Source: an uncultured Flavobacteriia bacterium
GTDB lineage: Bacteria > Bacteroidota > Bacteroidia > Flavobacteriales_D > Crocinitomicaceae
Reading direction: 5' to 3'
NCBI GenBank assembly: GCA_937975705.1
Contig: CALJTX010000040.1
Location: 62,001-126,000, forward strand
DNA length: 64,000 nt
Positions 33,028 to 42,795 of this stretch are shown piece by piece. Each line of letters opens with the position of its first letter. The first letter of the stretch is position 1. The notes beneath the pieces were generated by a model, which ran no database searches, had not been told where the DNA came from, and saw only the letters and a program-made list of their open reading frames with translations. A program made the translations under genes and the position numbers.

Positions 33028-34027
33028 AAGCGCTGATAAATTGATTAAATGCAGGTTGGTCCAACCATTCGAGTTCAAAAGTCAATAGGTACCAAGGATA
33101 CTTTTGACGGTCTTTTGGGCTCAGTAAAGATTGTATTTTAACCCAATCTTTGGCGGTTGTCACAATTGCAGAATTTGCTGTTGCAAAGGTATCAAAAAAT
33201 TGATGAATTTCGTTCACATTTGCTTGCGTGTAGGCATGATGATCAGAATAGCTAATGTGTTGGATGCGCACATTTTGTTCAAAGGCGTCATCTAGATAAC
33301 CAGGTTTAGCTACAGCACTCACAATCAAGACGTCATTGATGTCGGCCACAGCACGAGTGAGGCTGCTCAGTGGTTGGTAGACATTCCTAGAAAAAAACAC
33401 TGGTATTGGCCACTGCGCATACTGTTTGGTGATGGCCTTCGGGTCGAAGGTGTCAAATGGCGGACATTTGGTCACCACAAGCGCATCTGCACGCTTCAGT
33501 GCGTTGATCGGTTCGCGCAACAATCCTGCGGGCAGGAGCAGGTCTTTGTGCAGCGGCTGATCAAAAGTCATGAGGACGAGATTCAAGCCCGCCTGCACCC
33601 AACGGTGTTGAAAGGCATCGTCTAACAAGATGAGTGACGACGGCTTAGCGCTTCTGAGTCTTTGGATGCCGTAATTTCGGTTTTCACAAACGGCAAACTG
33701 TGCTTTATTGTGGTGTTGTGCGTACAACATGCAGGGTTCATCGCCCACCTCTTGCGGTGTTTTAGTGTCATCAAGTAAAATGAATCCGCTCGTTTTTCGG
33801 CCATAGCCTCTGCTCAATACCTGAAGTTCAACTTGTGCATGAAGTTGCGCGATGAGATAGGCAACATGTGGCGATTTTCCAGTGCCACCAACACTTATGT
33901 TGCCAATGCAAATGGATTTGCCCGAAATAGGTTGAGACTTAAATAGGTGCAGGTCAAAACAGCGGTTGCGCAACCAAATAACCGCGCCGTAGATCAGCGC
34001 AAATGGATAAAGCGCCAGCCTGCGCAT
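33011..34027 (-). CDS. lpxK: Tetraacyldisaccharide 4'-kinase
   Basis: Phosphorylates the 4' position of the lipid A disaccharide at the inner membrane. The 338-residue protein has an N-terminal hydrophobic helix (LYPFALIYGAVIWLRN), the Walker A motif ISVGGTGKSPH (about 45-55), LSRGYGRKTSGF and the ILLDDAFQHRW motif. It starts one base after the DUF4956 stop. Confidence 0.95.
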   Translation of the reverse strand: MRRLALYPFALIYGAVIWLRNRCFDLHLFKSQPISGKSICIGNISVGGTGKSPHVAYLIAQLHAQVELQVLSRGYGRKTSGFILLDDTKTPQEVGDEPCMLYAQHHNKAQFAVCENRNYGIQRLRSAKPSSLILLDDAFQHRWVQAGLNLVLMTFDQPLHKDLLLPAGLLREPINALKRADALVVTKCPPFDTFDPKAITKQYAQWPIPVFFSRNVYQPLSSLTRAVADINDVLIVSAVAKPGYLDDAFEQNVRIQHISYSDHHAYTQANVNEIHQFFDTFATANSAIVTTAKDWVKIQSLLSPKDRQKYPWYLLTFELEWLDQPAFNQFISAYVVSN

Positions 34028-34028
34028 C

Positions 34029-34700
34029 TTACTGAACGTGGTAGTCAGAGAATTCTTGCTCGTCGGCGAAGTAGTAAATGCGGACCATAGCGGTATCGTT
34101 CAAAAAGTCGATCTTGCCCACTTCTACACGATTGATGGTGAGCCCCGTGCGTTTTTCGAGGTCAGCCTTGAGTAAGTCGTGTTTTTCTGGTTTGATGAGG
34201 TCGATGCGCTCGTAATTGATGGTTTTGCGGGTTTCGTGCTTCATCAACCAGATGTTTTCGAGGATGTAAGTGAGCAACACCACCGTTACATTGATCACGC
34301 CAACTTCAGAAATACTGAGTTCATTTGAGGCCAATGCATTGACAACGCTGATGCCAATGACCATAAAAAGGTACGTCATTTCTTTGATTTCAATGGCGTC
34401 TGTGCGGTAGCGTATGATGCCAAAAATTGCAAAAAGACCCAAGCCCATACCGGTGTCAATGTCCATTTGCATGAGGCCAAAACACAAAAAGAAGGTAATT
34501 GTGCCGATCAGGTAATAAGTGAAAAGGTAGTCTTTGCGACGCGTTTTGGTGTAGTACAACACCCTAATGAGTAAGGTCAAAAAGAAAAGGTTGATCCCAA
34601 GTCTGATCAAGAGGCCGTAGAAGTCCTCGCTGAACCAAGTGATGCTGTTTGGGGTGATCGCTTTTTTGAGGGGAAGCAGGAAAAATAGGTCAGTTAGCAT
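34029..34700 (-). CDS. DUF4956 membrane protein, partner of the VTC-domain protein
   Basis: A 223-residue inner-membrane protein with four hydrophobic segments (about 32-50, 60-77, 87-97 and 108-128, 132-150) and a cytoplasmic C-terminal domain (about 155-223). The GLGLFAIFGIIRYRTDAIEIKEMTYLF stretch is the DUF4956 hallmark. DUF4956 genes commonly pair with VTC-domain genes, as here, where the starts overlap the VTC gene end by 11 bases. Role unknown; a membrane partner in polyphosphate or polyanion handling is inferred. Confidence 0.85.
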   Translation of the reverse strand: MLTDLFFLLPLKKAITPNSITWFSEDFYGLLIRLGINLFFLTLLIRVLYYTKTRRKDYLFTYYLIGTITFFLCFGLMQMDIDTGMGLGLFAIFGIIRYRTDAIEIKEMTYLFMVIGISVVNALASNELSISEVGVINVTVVLLTYILENIWLMKHETRKTINYERIDLIKPEKHDLLKADLEKRTGLTINRVEVGKIDFLNDTAMVRIYYFADEQEFSDYHVQ

Positions 34701-35445
34701 GGTTGATTTTATTTAAAAAGAGAAGCTTCTTTTTGAAGCGATTGAATTTGAGTACTTCTTCGCCGTAGATTTCTACGCTGCCAATACAATATTTGGAGAG
34801 GCGGTAGGGCCTTATCCTTTCTTGTTTCATGAGTTTGTAGAAAGGCGAATTGCGGTCTAGGGATTCTTGTTTGAGTTCAGCGATAACCAAATGTGAGAAG
34901 TCGCGTTTGACCTCGCCCATGTGAAAATTGATGTTGAAGTCTAGGGTGAGGCGTTCTTTGCTGGTCTTGGAAACGAGTGTGATGCGCTGAAAGGCATTCC
35001 ACATCGTGGGCTTGAGTTGCGCGTCTTCATTGAGCTGACGCCGCAAAAAATCGCGTTCTTTTTCGTCTTGTAACTCGTTGAAATCATTGGTGAGTATGCG
35101 CCGTTTGTCGGTACGCCCTTTGATTTTATGCTTGATTTCTAAAAAGTGAATATTCGACTCTACGTATTTGCGAATGCGCACTTTGAAGCGGTCGGCTTTG
35201 CCGTTGTGGTGGTCGCGAAAAAAAGAGAAAGAGGCGTCGTCAAAATAAAGACTTTCATAGTGAGGCAGCATGGTACCTTCTACTTTGAGGGCACGGTAGT
35301 CTGCGGCAAGAATGGGCAAAAAACGAAGTAAGTCTTCTTGACGAAAAGCAAATTTAGTATCGATGCGGTTCATCAGGTTGACATCCGCCATTTCGCGAAG
35401 GTCTATAGGGGCAAACTGCTCGATTTCTGTCTTAATATTACTCAT
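34690..35445 (-). CDS. VTC-domain (polyphosphate-polymerase-like) protein
   Basis: A 251-residue cytoplasmic protein of the VTC/CYTH-like tunnel family. Basic and acidic residues that line the tunnel are visible: MNRIDTKFAF, YFDD, KVRIRKYVESNIHFLEIKHKIKGRTDKRR and LTLDFNINF, with ELKQES and LSKYCIGS near the end. In yeast Vtc4 this fold makes polyphosphate from ATP; for bacterial stand-alone copies the activity is inferred. It heads the eleven-gene minus-strand run with a TATTTTTG element 9 bases upstream of its ATG. Confidence 0.85.
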   Translation of the reverse strand: MSNIKTEIEQFAPIDLREMADVNLMNRIDTKFAFRQEDLLRFLPILAADYRALKVEGTMLPHYESLYFDDASFSFFRDHHNGKADRFKVRIRKYVESNIHFLEIKHKIKGRTDKRRILTNDFNELQDEKERDFLRRQLNEDAQLKPTMWNAFQRITLVSKTSKERLTLDFNINFHMGEVKRDFSHLVIAELKQESLDRNSPFYKLMKQERIRPYRLSKYCIGSVEIYGEEVLKFNRFKKKLLFLNKINHAN

Positions 35446-35454
35446 CTATGTGCT

Positions 35455-35462
35455 CAAAAATA
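35455..35462 (-). promoter_or_regulatory. -7 promoter element for the VTC-lpxK-gatB-lpxH-ald operon
   Basis: TATTTTTG on the minus strand ends 9 bases before the VTC ATG. No further convincing promoter is seen before the HsdR_N gene, so it may drive all eleven genes. Confidence 0.5.
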
Positions 35463-35483
35463 ACAAATTCTTAGCTGTTTGCT

Positions 35484-35491
35484 TACATTTG
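35484..35491 (+). promoter_or_regulatory. -7 promoter element for purT
   Basis: TACATTTG ends 4 bases before the purT ATG in the 50-base divergent gap. Confidence 0.6.
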
Positions 35492-35495
35492 CTTC

Positions 35496-36668
35496 ATGAA
35501 GTTCAAAATTCTCTTACTCGGCTCAGGTGAACTCGGAAAAGAGTTCGTTATTGCAGCCAAACGCTACGGGCAAACCGTAGTTGCGGTCGATAGCTATTTA
35601 GGTGCGCCTGCCATGCAAGTGGCCGATCAATTTGAGGTCATCGATATGTTAGACGCAGCAGCGCTCGATATGGTTGTAGCCAAGCACCAACCCGATATAA
35701 TTGTACCGGAAATTGAAGCCATTCGCACCGAACAATTTTACCAATATGAGGCACAAGGTATCCGCGTGGTGCCAAGTGCGAAGGCCGCTAATTTCACGAT
35801 GAACCGCAAGGCCATTCGCGATTTAGCAGCAAAAGAAGTTGGGGTGCGCACCGCGCCGTATCGCTATGCGACCAATTTAGCCGAGCTTCAAGAAGGTGTG
35901 GCTTTTTGCGGTTATCCTTGCGTTGTGAAACCACTGATGTCTAGTTCTGGAAAAGGGCAGTCGGTGATCCGCACGGAGGCCGACATCGAAAGCGCCTGGA
36001 ACTACGCCATGGAAGGATCGAGAGGAGACCTCAAGGAAGTGATTGTCGAGGGCTTCATCAATTTTGACTATGAAATCACACTCTTGACCGTAACCCAACA
36101 AAACGGCCCCACCTTGTTTTGTGCGCCTATTGGCCACCGACAAGAGCGCGGCGATTACCAAGAGAGTTGGCAACCGATGCCAATGAACCCCGCACACCTT
36201 GCCGAAGCGCAAGACATGTCTGCAAGGGTAACAGCCGAACTAGGAGGCGCAGGCATTTGGGGCGTAGAATTTTTCATCACGCCAGAAGGCGCATATTTCT
36301 CAGAACTTTCTCCGCGTCCGCACGACACCGGAATGGTCACGCTTGCCGGTACGCAAAACCTCAATGAATTTGAACTCCATGCCCGCGCTGTGCTCGGCTT
36401 GCCAATTGCTGAAATCAGACAGGTGCAAAACGGTGCAAGTGCTGTTGTTTTGGCTACGCAAAATAGCGAAAGCGCCCCACAATTCCTTGGGCTCGACCAC
36501 GTGCTCCTCGATCCGCAGGCGGAAGTCAGGATCTTCGGCAAGCCTACAACACGGCCCTTTCGCCGCATGGCTGTCACCCTTACTTTTGGCCAAGACAACG
36601 TCAAAGAATTAGTTGCAAAAGCACAAGCGCATGCAGCCCATATACAACTTGCATACGCAAATGAGTAA
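35496..36668 (+). CDS. purT: Formate-dependent phosphoribosylglycinamide formyltransferase
   Basis: Makes formyl-GAR from GAR, formate and ATP in purine synthesis, independent of folate. The 390-residue ATP-grasp protein has [21 protein letters not shown] (about 4-24), the ATP-binding [13 protein letters not shown], and the diagnostic [18 protein letters not shown] and [14 protein letters not shown] motifs. Its ATG lies 4 bases after TACATTTG. Confidence 0.96.
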   Translation: MKFKILLLGSGELGKEFVIAAKRYGQTVVAVDSYLGAPAMQVADQFEVIDMLDAAALDMVVAKHQPDIIVPEIEAIRTEQFYQYEAQGIRVVPSAKAANFTMNRKAIRDLAAKEVGVRTAPYRYATNLAELQEGVAFCGYPCVVKPLMSSSGKGQSVIRTEADIESAWNYAMEGSRGDLKEVIVEGFINFDYEITLLTVTQQNGPTLFCAPIGHRQERGDYQESWQPMPMNPAHLAEAQDMSARVTAELGGAGIWGVEFFITPEGAYFSELSPRPHDTGMVTLAGTQNLNEFELHARAVLGLPIAEIRQVQNGASAVVLATQNSESAPQFLGLDHVLLDPQAEVRIFGKPTTRPFRRMAVTLTFGQDNVKELVAKAQAHAAHIQLAYANE

Positions 36669-36714
36669 ATGGATTAATTTCAATAATTTACAACAGACAA
36701 AAACAAATTTAGAC

Positions 36715-38484
36715 ATGAGATCTTTTTTACTTTTTCTTTTTTCCTCTTTGTTTGCGCTGAGCTCGCGCGCTATCGAGCTGCGTTATCACCTCTCGATGCC
36801 GCAACCCAACTCCCATTATTTTGCGGTCAAGATCGATGTAGAGCACAACGACCAAGCTACTCAAGAATTCAAATTGCCAGTCTGGACACCAGGTTCTTAT
36901 TTGGTGCGCGAGTTTTCCAAAAACCTCAATCAGGTCAAGGCTATAGATGCCAATGGCAAGGCGCTCAGCGTCAAGAAAAAAACCAAAAATGCTTGGGAAA
37001 TCGACTGTGCAGGCGCTGCGTCTTATACCGTTTATTACGAAGTCTATGCGTTTGAACTCTCTGTGCGCACGCCGTTTTTGGACAACACACACGGTTTTGT
37101 ACCGGGTGCCGCGGTATTTATGTACACCGAAAACAGCCGCAACCAACAAGGGGTAGTGAAAGTGTATCCGCATCAAACTTTCAAGAAAGTAAGTACAGCA
37201 CTTGTGCCAGCTGATTTCAAATCGGAACCGGGTTGCCAAGCATTTGTTTTCAAAGATTACGATCAGTTGGTAGACTGCCCAATTGAAATTGGCAATCAAA
37301 CTGAATTTAGTTTTACCGCGGCCGGCGTGAAGCATCGTGTCGCGATGTATGGCGAGGCAAATTACGATGTAAGTGCATTACAACGCGATATGGCAAAAGT
37401 AGTGGAGGCCGCAACAGCTGTCTTTGGCAGCAACCCCAACCAAGATTATCTTTTTATTGTACACAACGTTTCGGACGGCCAAGGCGGCCTCGAACACATG
37501 AATTCTTGTGTTTTGAGTGTGAGCCGTTGGTCTTACAGCGGTTCAAATTACATCGGTTTTATCAATTTAGTGGCCCATGAATATTTCCATCTCTGGAATG
37601 TCAAACGCATTCGGCCGATAGAATTGGGCCCTTTCAATTACGATCAAGAGTGTTATACCTCTCTACTTTGGGTAATGGAAGGCATCACGTCTTATTACGA
37701 CGAACTTTTGTTGCGCAGGGCTGGGTTTTACACACCTGCTGAGTTTTTATCTAAAATGCAGTCTCAGATCAATTACGTCGAAGGATCTCCGGGTTCGCGC
37801 ATTCAACCTGTAGCTCATGCCAGTTTTGATGCCTGGATCAAAGCCTACCGACCAAACGAAAACTCGGGCAACACGACCATGACCTATTATTCAAGAGGTG
37901 CTGTTTTAGGTGCCGTACTCGATGCGTTTATCATTCAAAAATCAAAGGGCAAGCAAAGTCTGGATGGCTTCATGCAGTTGCTCTACAACAAATATGCGCT
38001 CGAACAAAAGCGGGGTTTTACCGAACAAGAGTTTGAATTGGAGTTGTCCAATTATTGCAGTGAGGACATGCGCTCCTTTTTTACCAATTACATCAATGGC
38101 ACCCAAATTATCCCGTACCAAAAGTATTTTGAACCAATGGGCATTAAAGTGCTCGACCAGACCAGCACACTCACCAATTTTGGCGTAGCCCTCGAGGCAG
38201 GCGAAGTGCTCAAAGTGCGCACGGTACGCAGTGGCTCGGCGGCAGAAGATGCAGGGATTTGTGTCGGGGATGAAATTTTAGCCTGCGATGGCTACAGAAT
38301 AGAAAAAACCGATCTTGAGAACAAATACAATAACCTCGCTATCGGTTCATCTATTCAGTTGCTCATGGCCCGCGATGGCAAACTTTTTACCACAAATTGC
38401 TACATGAAAACCTTTGCCAAACCACAATTTTCACTACAAATCAAGGATGCCAATGCGCCACTTCTTCTTTATTGGCTTCGTTAG
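36715..38484 (+). CDS. M61-family aminopeptidase with PDZ domain
   Basis: An exported zinc peptidase of the M61 (glycyl aminopeptidase) family, 589 residues. After a signal peptide (FLFSSLFALSSRA) it has an N-terminal beta domain (about 20-180), a gluzincin domain with HEYFH in NLVAHEYFHLWNVKRIRP and the third ligand in VMEGITSYYDELLLRR, and a C-terminal PDZ domain (VRSGSAAEDAGICVGDEILACDG). The in-frame starts upstream overlap purT and lack a signal peptide, so the ATG at the signal peptide is chosen. It overlaps the sialidase-like gene by 32 bases. Confidence 0.92.
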   Translation: MRSFLLFLFSSLFALSSRAIELRYHLSMPQPNSHYFAVKIDVEHNDQATQEFKLPVWTPGSYLVREFSKNLNQVKAIDANGKALSVKKKTKNAWEIDCAGAASYTVYYEVYAFELSVRTPFLDNTHGFVPGAAVFMYTENSRNQQGVVKVYPHQTFKKVSTALVPADFKSEPGCQAFVFKDYDQLVDCPIEIGNQTEFSFTAAGVKHRVAMYGEANYDVSALQRDMAKVVEAATAVFGSNPNQDYLFIVHNVSDGQGGLEHMNSCVLSVSRWSYSGSNYIGFINLVAHEYFHLWNVKRIRPIELGPFNYDQECYTSLLWVMEGITSYYDELLLRRAGFYTPAEFLSKMQSQINYVEGSPGSRIQPVAHASFDAWIKAYRPNENSGNTTMTYYSRGAVLGAVLDAFIIQKSKGKQSLDGFMQLLYNKYALEQKRGFTEQEFELELSNYCSEDMRSFFTNYINGTQIIPYQKYFEPMGIKVLDQTSTLTNFGVALEAGEVLKVRTVRSGSAAEDAGICVGDEILACDGYRIEKTDLENKYNNLAIGSSIQLLMARDGKLFTTNCYMKTFAKPQFSLQIKDANAPLLLYWLR

Positions 38485-39724
38485 CCTCTTTGCTGCGGAG
38501 CTGCTCGCTCAACCGGTCAAAAACATTCAGATTCCGCCAGTGAAGGCCAAATATGCCTTTAATGAATGCGAACCCTCAATAGCCATTAATCCGCGCAATC
38601 CGCAAGAAATTTCGGCCGGAACTGTATTGCAGGGTTATCATTTTTCTTCAGATGGTGGCCAAACTTGGAAATCAAGTGCTTTAAAAAGTCCTTTTGGCGT
38701 ATACGGCGATCCCGTTTTGCAATACGACAACAGTGGTCGCTTGTACTACTTTCACCTAAGTGATTACAGCAAAGGCACGCACCTCGATCGTATCCTTTGC
38801 CAGGTAGCAGACAAGCCCGGACAATTTTCAAAAGGATCTTTTCCAAAGCCCAACGGCACAAAAGTGCAAGACAAACATTGGGTGGTTATCGATCCAAAAA
38901 CGAATGTAGTTTACATGACTTGGACGCAATTCGATGCCTATGATTCCGCCGACCCTAAAGATAGTTCCATTATTGTTTTTTCGAAGAGTTTGGACCGTGG
39001 CTTGAGCTGGACTGAGCCCGTTAGGATCTCCAAATTTGGCGGCGACTGCCTCGACGGCGACAACACTGTAGAAGGTGCAGTTCCTGCGCTGGGGCCCAAC
39101 GGTGAGCTTTACGTCTGCTGGACTGGCCCACGTGGTATTATGTTTCAAAAATCTACAGACGGTGGCCTAACCTGGCTTTCAGAAGAACGCAAACTTGCCG
39201 ACCACATCGGTGGTTGGGACCTCCAAATTCCCGGTATCTATCGCGCCAACGGGCTGCCATTTTTGATGTCTGATTTGAGCGGTGGACCCCACAACGGAAC
39301 ACTTTACCTCAATTGGTGCGACCAACGCAACGGTTCGGACAACACAGATGTGTGGTTGCTCAAATCTACCGATGGTGGCACAACTTGGTCGGCACCAATT
39401 CAAGTGAATCAAGACAAAGCAGCCAAGCATCAATTCCTAACTTCCATGACAATAGACCCCGTGCGCGGCGACCTTCATTTTGTGTATTACGACCGCAGGC
39501 GCCATGAAGACAACCGCACAGATGTCGTTTGGGCAACAAGCACCAATGGCGGCGAGTCGTTCAAAGAACAGCGCATTTCTACACAGCCCTTTGTGCCAAG
39601 CCCGATGGTTTTCTTTGGAGATTACCTCGGCATTGCGGCCTATGACGGACGCATTAGACCGATTTGGCCGCGCATGGACAACGGTCAAATTACGCTTTGG
39701 GTAGCGCTCATCGATTTAGATTAA
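38453..39724 (+). CDS. Sialidase-fold (BNR repeat) exported protein
   Basis: A 423-residue exported protein with a signal peptide (MRHFFFIGFVSLFAAELLAQ). It is a beta-propeller with five Asp-box/BNR repeats visible as SSDGGQTWKS, KSLDRGLSWTE, KSTDGGLTWLS, KSTDGGTTWSA and TSTNGGESFKE. I do not see a clear arginine triad or other proof of sialidase chemistry, so glycosidase function is open. An ATG 6 bases upstream is an alternative start. It overlaps the M61 gene by 32 bases. Confidence 0.82.
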   Translation: MRHFFFIGFVSLFAAELLAQPVKNIQIPPVKAKYAFNECEPSIAINPRNPQEISAGTVLQGYHFSSDGGQTWKSSALKSPFGVYGDPVLQYDNSGRLYYFHLSDYSKGTHLDRILCQVADKPGQFSKGSFPKPNGTKVQDKHWVVIDPKTNVVYMTWTQFDAYDSADPKDSSIIVFSKSLDRGLSWTEPVRISKFGGDCLDGDNTVEGAVPALGPNGELYVCWTGPRGIMFQKSTDGGLTWLSEERKLADHIGGWDLQIPGIYRANGLPFLMSDLSGGPHNGTLYLNWCDQRNGSDNTDVWLLKSTDGGTTWSAPIQVNQDKAAKHQFLTSMTIDPVRGDLHFVYYDRRRHEDNRTDVVWATSTNGGESFKEQRISTQPFVPSPMVFFGDYLGIAAYDGRIRPIWPRMDNGQITLWVALIDLD

Positions 39725-39730
39725 GTGCCA

Positions 39731-40399
39731 ATGCTGATCCTTCCAAAATCTTGGCATAATGCGTTGAAAGACACGCTTCAAAAACCCTATTTTGAACAGC
39801 TGACCAAACTTGTTGAACACGCTTATCTCGAGAGGCCCAAAACTATTTTTCCGCAAAAAGAGCAGCTTTTTAAGGCTTTTGAGCTTTGTGCATGGGAAGA
39901 TGTCAAGGTGGTCATATTGGGCCAAGACCCGTATCCGACCAAAGGACATGCCAACGGTTTGTGTTTTTCTGTTGGCACCGATGTAAAACCGCTGCCGAAA
40001 AGTTTGAACAATATTTTTAAAGAAAGAAAAAGCGACCTTCAACTACCAGATTTGCCAAATGGCAATCTGGAACATTGGGCCAAACAAGGCGTGTTGTTGC
40101 TCAATGCGGTGCTTACTGTAGAGGAGGGTAGCCCCGATAGCCATAAAAATTGGGGTTGGGAGCAATTTACAGATGCAGTTATAGCCCAAATTGCTAAAGA
40201 AAAAACGAACGTAGTTTTCGTACTATGGGGTGCAAAAGCCCAGAAAAAAGCAAGTCAGATCGACGCTTCAAAGCACTTGATTTTAAAAGCCGTACATCCT
40301 TCGCCATTGGCCGCCCACCGCGGATTTTTTGGTTGCAAGCACTTCAGTAAAACAAATGCATTTTTACGCATGGTGGGTGCGCATGAAATTCAATGGTAA
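39731..40399 (+). CDS. ung: Uracil-DNA glycosylase, family 1
   Basis: Removes uracil from DNA to start base-excision repair. The 222-residue protein has the water-activating GQDPYP (64-69, catalytic D66), LLLNAVLTVEEGSPDSHKNWGWEQF and the HPSPLAAHRGFFGCKHFSKTN leucine-loop motif (about 185-205). A GTG two codons upstream directly after the previous stop is an alternative start. Confidence 0.97.
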   Translation: MLILPKSWHNALKDTLQKPYFEQLTKLVEHAYLERPKTIFPQKEQLFKAFELCAWEDVKVVILGQDPYPTKGHANGLCFSVGTDVKPLPKSLNNIFKERKSDLQLPDLPNGNLEHWAKQGVLLLNAVLTVEEGSPDSHKNWGWEQFTDAVIAQIAKEKTNVVFVLWGAKAQKKASQIDASKHLILKAVHPSPLAAHRGFFGCKHFSKTNAFLRMVGAHEIQW

Positions 40400-40404
40400 T
40401 TCCG

Positions 40405-40412
40405 TACTTTTG
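40405..40412 (+). promoter_or_regulatory. -7 promoter element for hemE
   Basis: TACTTTTG ends 5 bases before the hemE ATG in the 18-base gap after ung, suggesting an internal, leaderless promoter. Confidence 0.6.
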
Positions 40413-40417
40413 CACTG

Positions 40418-41464
40418 ATGATTCAAAACGATTTATTTCTACGCGCGCACCGTGGCGAGGCCATTGAGCGCTATCCAGTATGGCTCATGCGTCAGGCAGG
40501 CCGAATCCTCCCAGAATACCGCGCCGTCAGAGCCAAATTATCGGGATTTAAAGAATTAGTCGAGACACCCGAATTCGCAACGGAAGTCACTATCCAACCC
40601 GTCGATCTACTTGGCGTAGATGCCGCCATTATCTTTTCGGATATTTTAGTGATTCCAGAGGCCATGGGTTTGCCCTATCAAATGATTGAGCAAAAAGGCC
40701 CTTGGTTTGAAAACACCATTCGTACGCAGGCGCAGCTCGATCAGCTCGATACCCAAATCGATGTGCAAGAGCGTCTTTGGTATGTTTTTGAAGCCTTGAA
40801 GCAAACCAAAGCAGGCCTCGGAGGGCGCGTGCCACTCATCGGTTTTGCAGGTGCACCCTGGACCATCCTCTGTTATATGGTAGAGGGGCATGGCTCCAAA
40901 ACATTCAGCGAATCCAGAAAATTACTCTATACACAACCCTTACTCGCACACCAACTCCTACAGCGCATTACCGACGTTACCATTGCCTATTTGAAAGGGC
41001 AAATTGCAGCCGGCGCCGATGCACTTCAGCTATTTGATTCGTGGGCAGGTATACTCGGTGAAGACCAATACCGCGAGTTCGGTCTGCGTTACATCGAACA
41101 AATTTGTGCAGCCCTACAAGAGGTACCACTCACAGTATTTTCCAAAGGTGCCGTTGCATCTTTGCCAGAAATTGCCCAATTACCTTGCACCACCATCGGC
41201 CTCGACTGGAACATGTCTGTGCCTGTGGCACGAAGTTTGGTTCAAGAGCAAAAGACTTTACAAGGCAATTTAGATCCTTGTGTGCTCTATGGTAGCCCAC
41301 AATTGATTGAGCAAGAAACCAAAAAAATGCTCAATTCCTTTAAAAGTCAAAGACATATTGTAAATTTGGGTCACGGAGTCTATCCCGATATTGATCCAGA
41401 AATGGTCAAAGTATTTATAAATACCGTTAAAAACTATGAAATTACAAACCACGCCAATTCGTAG
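40418..41464 (+). CDS. hemE: Uroporphyrinogen decarboxylase
   Basis: Converts uroporphyrinogen III to coproporphyrinogen III in heme synthesis. The 348-residue TIM-barrel protein has the signature [16 protein letters not shown] (about 20-35), [31 protein letters not shown] and the C-terminal [14 protein letters not shown]. The 3' end overlaps the OmpA gene by 29 bases. Confidence 0.97.
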   Translation: MIQNDLFLRAHRGEAIERYPVWLMRQAGRILPEYRAVRAKLSGFKELVETPEFATEVTIQPVDLLGVDAAIIFSDILVIPEAMGLPYQMIEQKGPWFENTIRTQAQLDQLDTQIDVQERLWYVFEALKQTKAGLGGRVPLIGFAGAPWTILCYMVEGHGSKTFSESRKLLYTQPLLAHQLLQRITDVTIAYLKGQIAAGADALQLFDSWAGILGEDQYREFGLRYIEQICAALQEVPLTVFSKGAVASLPEIAQLPCTTIGLDWNMSVPVARSLVQEQKTLQGNLDPCVLYGSPQLIEQETKKMLNSFKSQRHIVNLGHGVYPDIDPEMVKVFINTVKNYEITNHANS

Positions 41465-42680
41465 CATTTTAGTTGCTTGTTCAATTTTAGCCCTTTCTCA
41501 TGGTGCTTTTGCCCAGAAAGGCAAAAAGACCAACGAGAAAGAAATCATCAACATTACTTTTGAAGGCGCTTCCGAAGACCTCACTGAGCTCAACGGTATA
41601 GATGCCGCTGGAAAGGGCATTAGTTCACCAACAGAACTCAAAGCAGATTTATTTACCAAGTCTGCCACTGGTGACATCGGTGTGCCAGTCAATATCTACG
41701 GTTCTGAAGAGCCCACAACCGAAAACGGCGGCAATGTTTATGCCGGTATTGTTGCCTACAAGCCTGGTAAATTAGCAGGAGAGCGCTCTTACATCACTAT
41801 TCAGCTCATGCAAGGTAAAGAGCCTGTTGCGCTCAAAAAAGGACTCACATATTGCATTGAATACGCCGTTTCTCTCGGTGAATCTTCCAAATTTGCCTGC
41901 AACAACCTCGGTGTTTATCTTTCTAAAGACGCACCAGGCAACGGCGAGCCAGGAGCACTCTACATGGCTGGCGACCACGTCGTCAAATCTCAACTCAACA
42001 AAGTGTACAACGGATTCTTTGGCTGGGAAAAGGTTTGCAATACCTACACAGCTAAAGGCGATGAAAAATACATCACCATCGGTAACTTTGATCTCAACGA
42101 CAAAACACAATTTCAAGCGGTAAAAAAACCGAAAGATGCCGAAGCTGATCCACTTACACACGCTTATTACTACATCGACAACATCATCGTTCGTTTGGTA
42201 GACAGCCCAACCGAGTGTGCTTGCTACAACGCGAAGCCGCCAAAAATCGAAGATGGTTTCAGTACATTGGTTTTTGACAAAACACCAGAGATCAACGACA
42301 AAATGACCACCGACAAAAAAATCGCTGCACAAACAATTTATTTCCGTGCAGGTAAAACTTCCCTAACAGAAAATGCGCGTGTGAACCTCGATTTCATCAT
42401 TGCACAAATGAATGCCAATCCAGCACTCAAAATCGAAGTAGAAGGACACAACGATGGTCTTGAAATCAAAGCAGGTGCAGAAAACGAAGACTACCTCGAC
42501 ATGGACCGCAAGCGCGTTGCTGCCGCAGTCAAATACTTGGCCAACAACGGAATTGCTGAAGAGCGCATCACCAAATCTTACAAATCTGATAGCGTCCCAA
42601 GTGCTGAAATCAGCGAAGACGACGACCAAGAAGTCAAAGACGCTAAAAACCGCAGGGTTGAATTCAGAGTCAAACTATAA
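41436..42680 (+). CDS. OmpA-family protein
   Basis: A 414-residue exported protein with a signal peptide ([14 protein letters not shown]). It has a large N-terminal beta-rich domain of unknown type (about 30-275, including a [26 protein letters not shown] stretch like carbohydrate-binding folds) and a C-terminal OmpA peptidoglycan-binding domain (about 295-412). The [22 protein letters not shown] and [11 protein letters not shown] motifs are typical of OmpA. The ATG lies inside hemE, in another frame. A strong bidirectional terminator follows. Confidence 0.88.
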   Translation: MKLQTTPIRSILVACSILALSHGAFAQKGKKTNEKEIINITFEGASEDLTELNGIDAAGKGISSPTELKADLFTKSATGDIGVPVNIYGSEEPTTENGGNVYAGIVAYKPGKLAGERSYITIQLMQGKEPVALKKGLTYCIEYAVSLGESSKFACNNLGVYLSKDAPGNGEPGALYMAGDHVVKSQLNKVYNGFFGWEKVCNTYTAKGDEKYITIGNFDLNDKTQFQAVKKPKDAEADPLTHAYYYIDNIIVRLVDSPTECACYNAKPPKIEDGFSTLVFDKTPEINDKMTTDKKIAAQTIYFRAGKTSLTENARVNLDFIIAQMNANPALKIEVEGHNDGLEIKAGAENEDYLDMDRKRVAAAVKYLANNGIAEERITKSYKSDSVPSAEISEDDDQEVKDAKNRRVEFRVKL

Positions 42681-42711
42681 GGCCTCTGAGTAGCCAAGCG
42701 CAACATCATTG

Positions 42712-42755
42712 TAACATAAAAAAACCGCAGGATTACCTGCGGTTTTTTTATGTTA
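42712..42755. terminator. Bidirectional intrinsic terminator between ompA-like and maf genes
   Basis: A perfect 20-bp inverted repeat with a 4-base loop (ATTA): the core is CCGCAGG-ATTA-CCTGCGG at 42725-42742, flanked by A7 on the left and T7 on the right. Each orientation gives a GC stem followed by a T-run, so it can stop transcripts of both converging operons. Confidence 0.95.
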
Positions 42756-42795
42756 TAAATATCGGGAAGGCTCAGATTAAATTCTTCCGCAAAGG

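Noticed and set aside
36155..36604. 149-residue frame opposite purT
   Set aside because: Antisense shadow of a conserved enzyme gene; no motif seen.
41772..42332. 186-residue frame opposite the OmpA-family gene
   Set aside because: Antisense shadow with biased composition and no independent signals.
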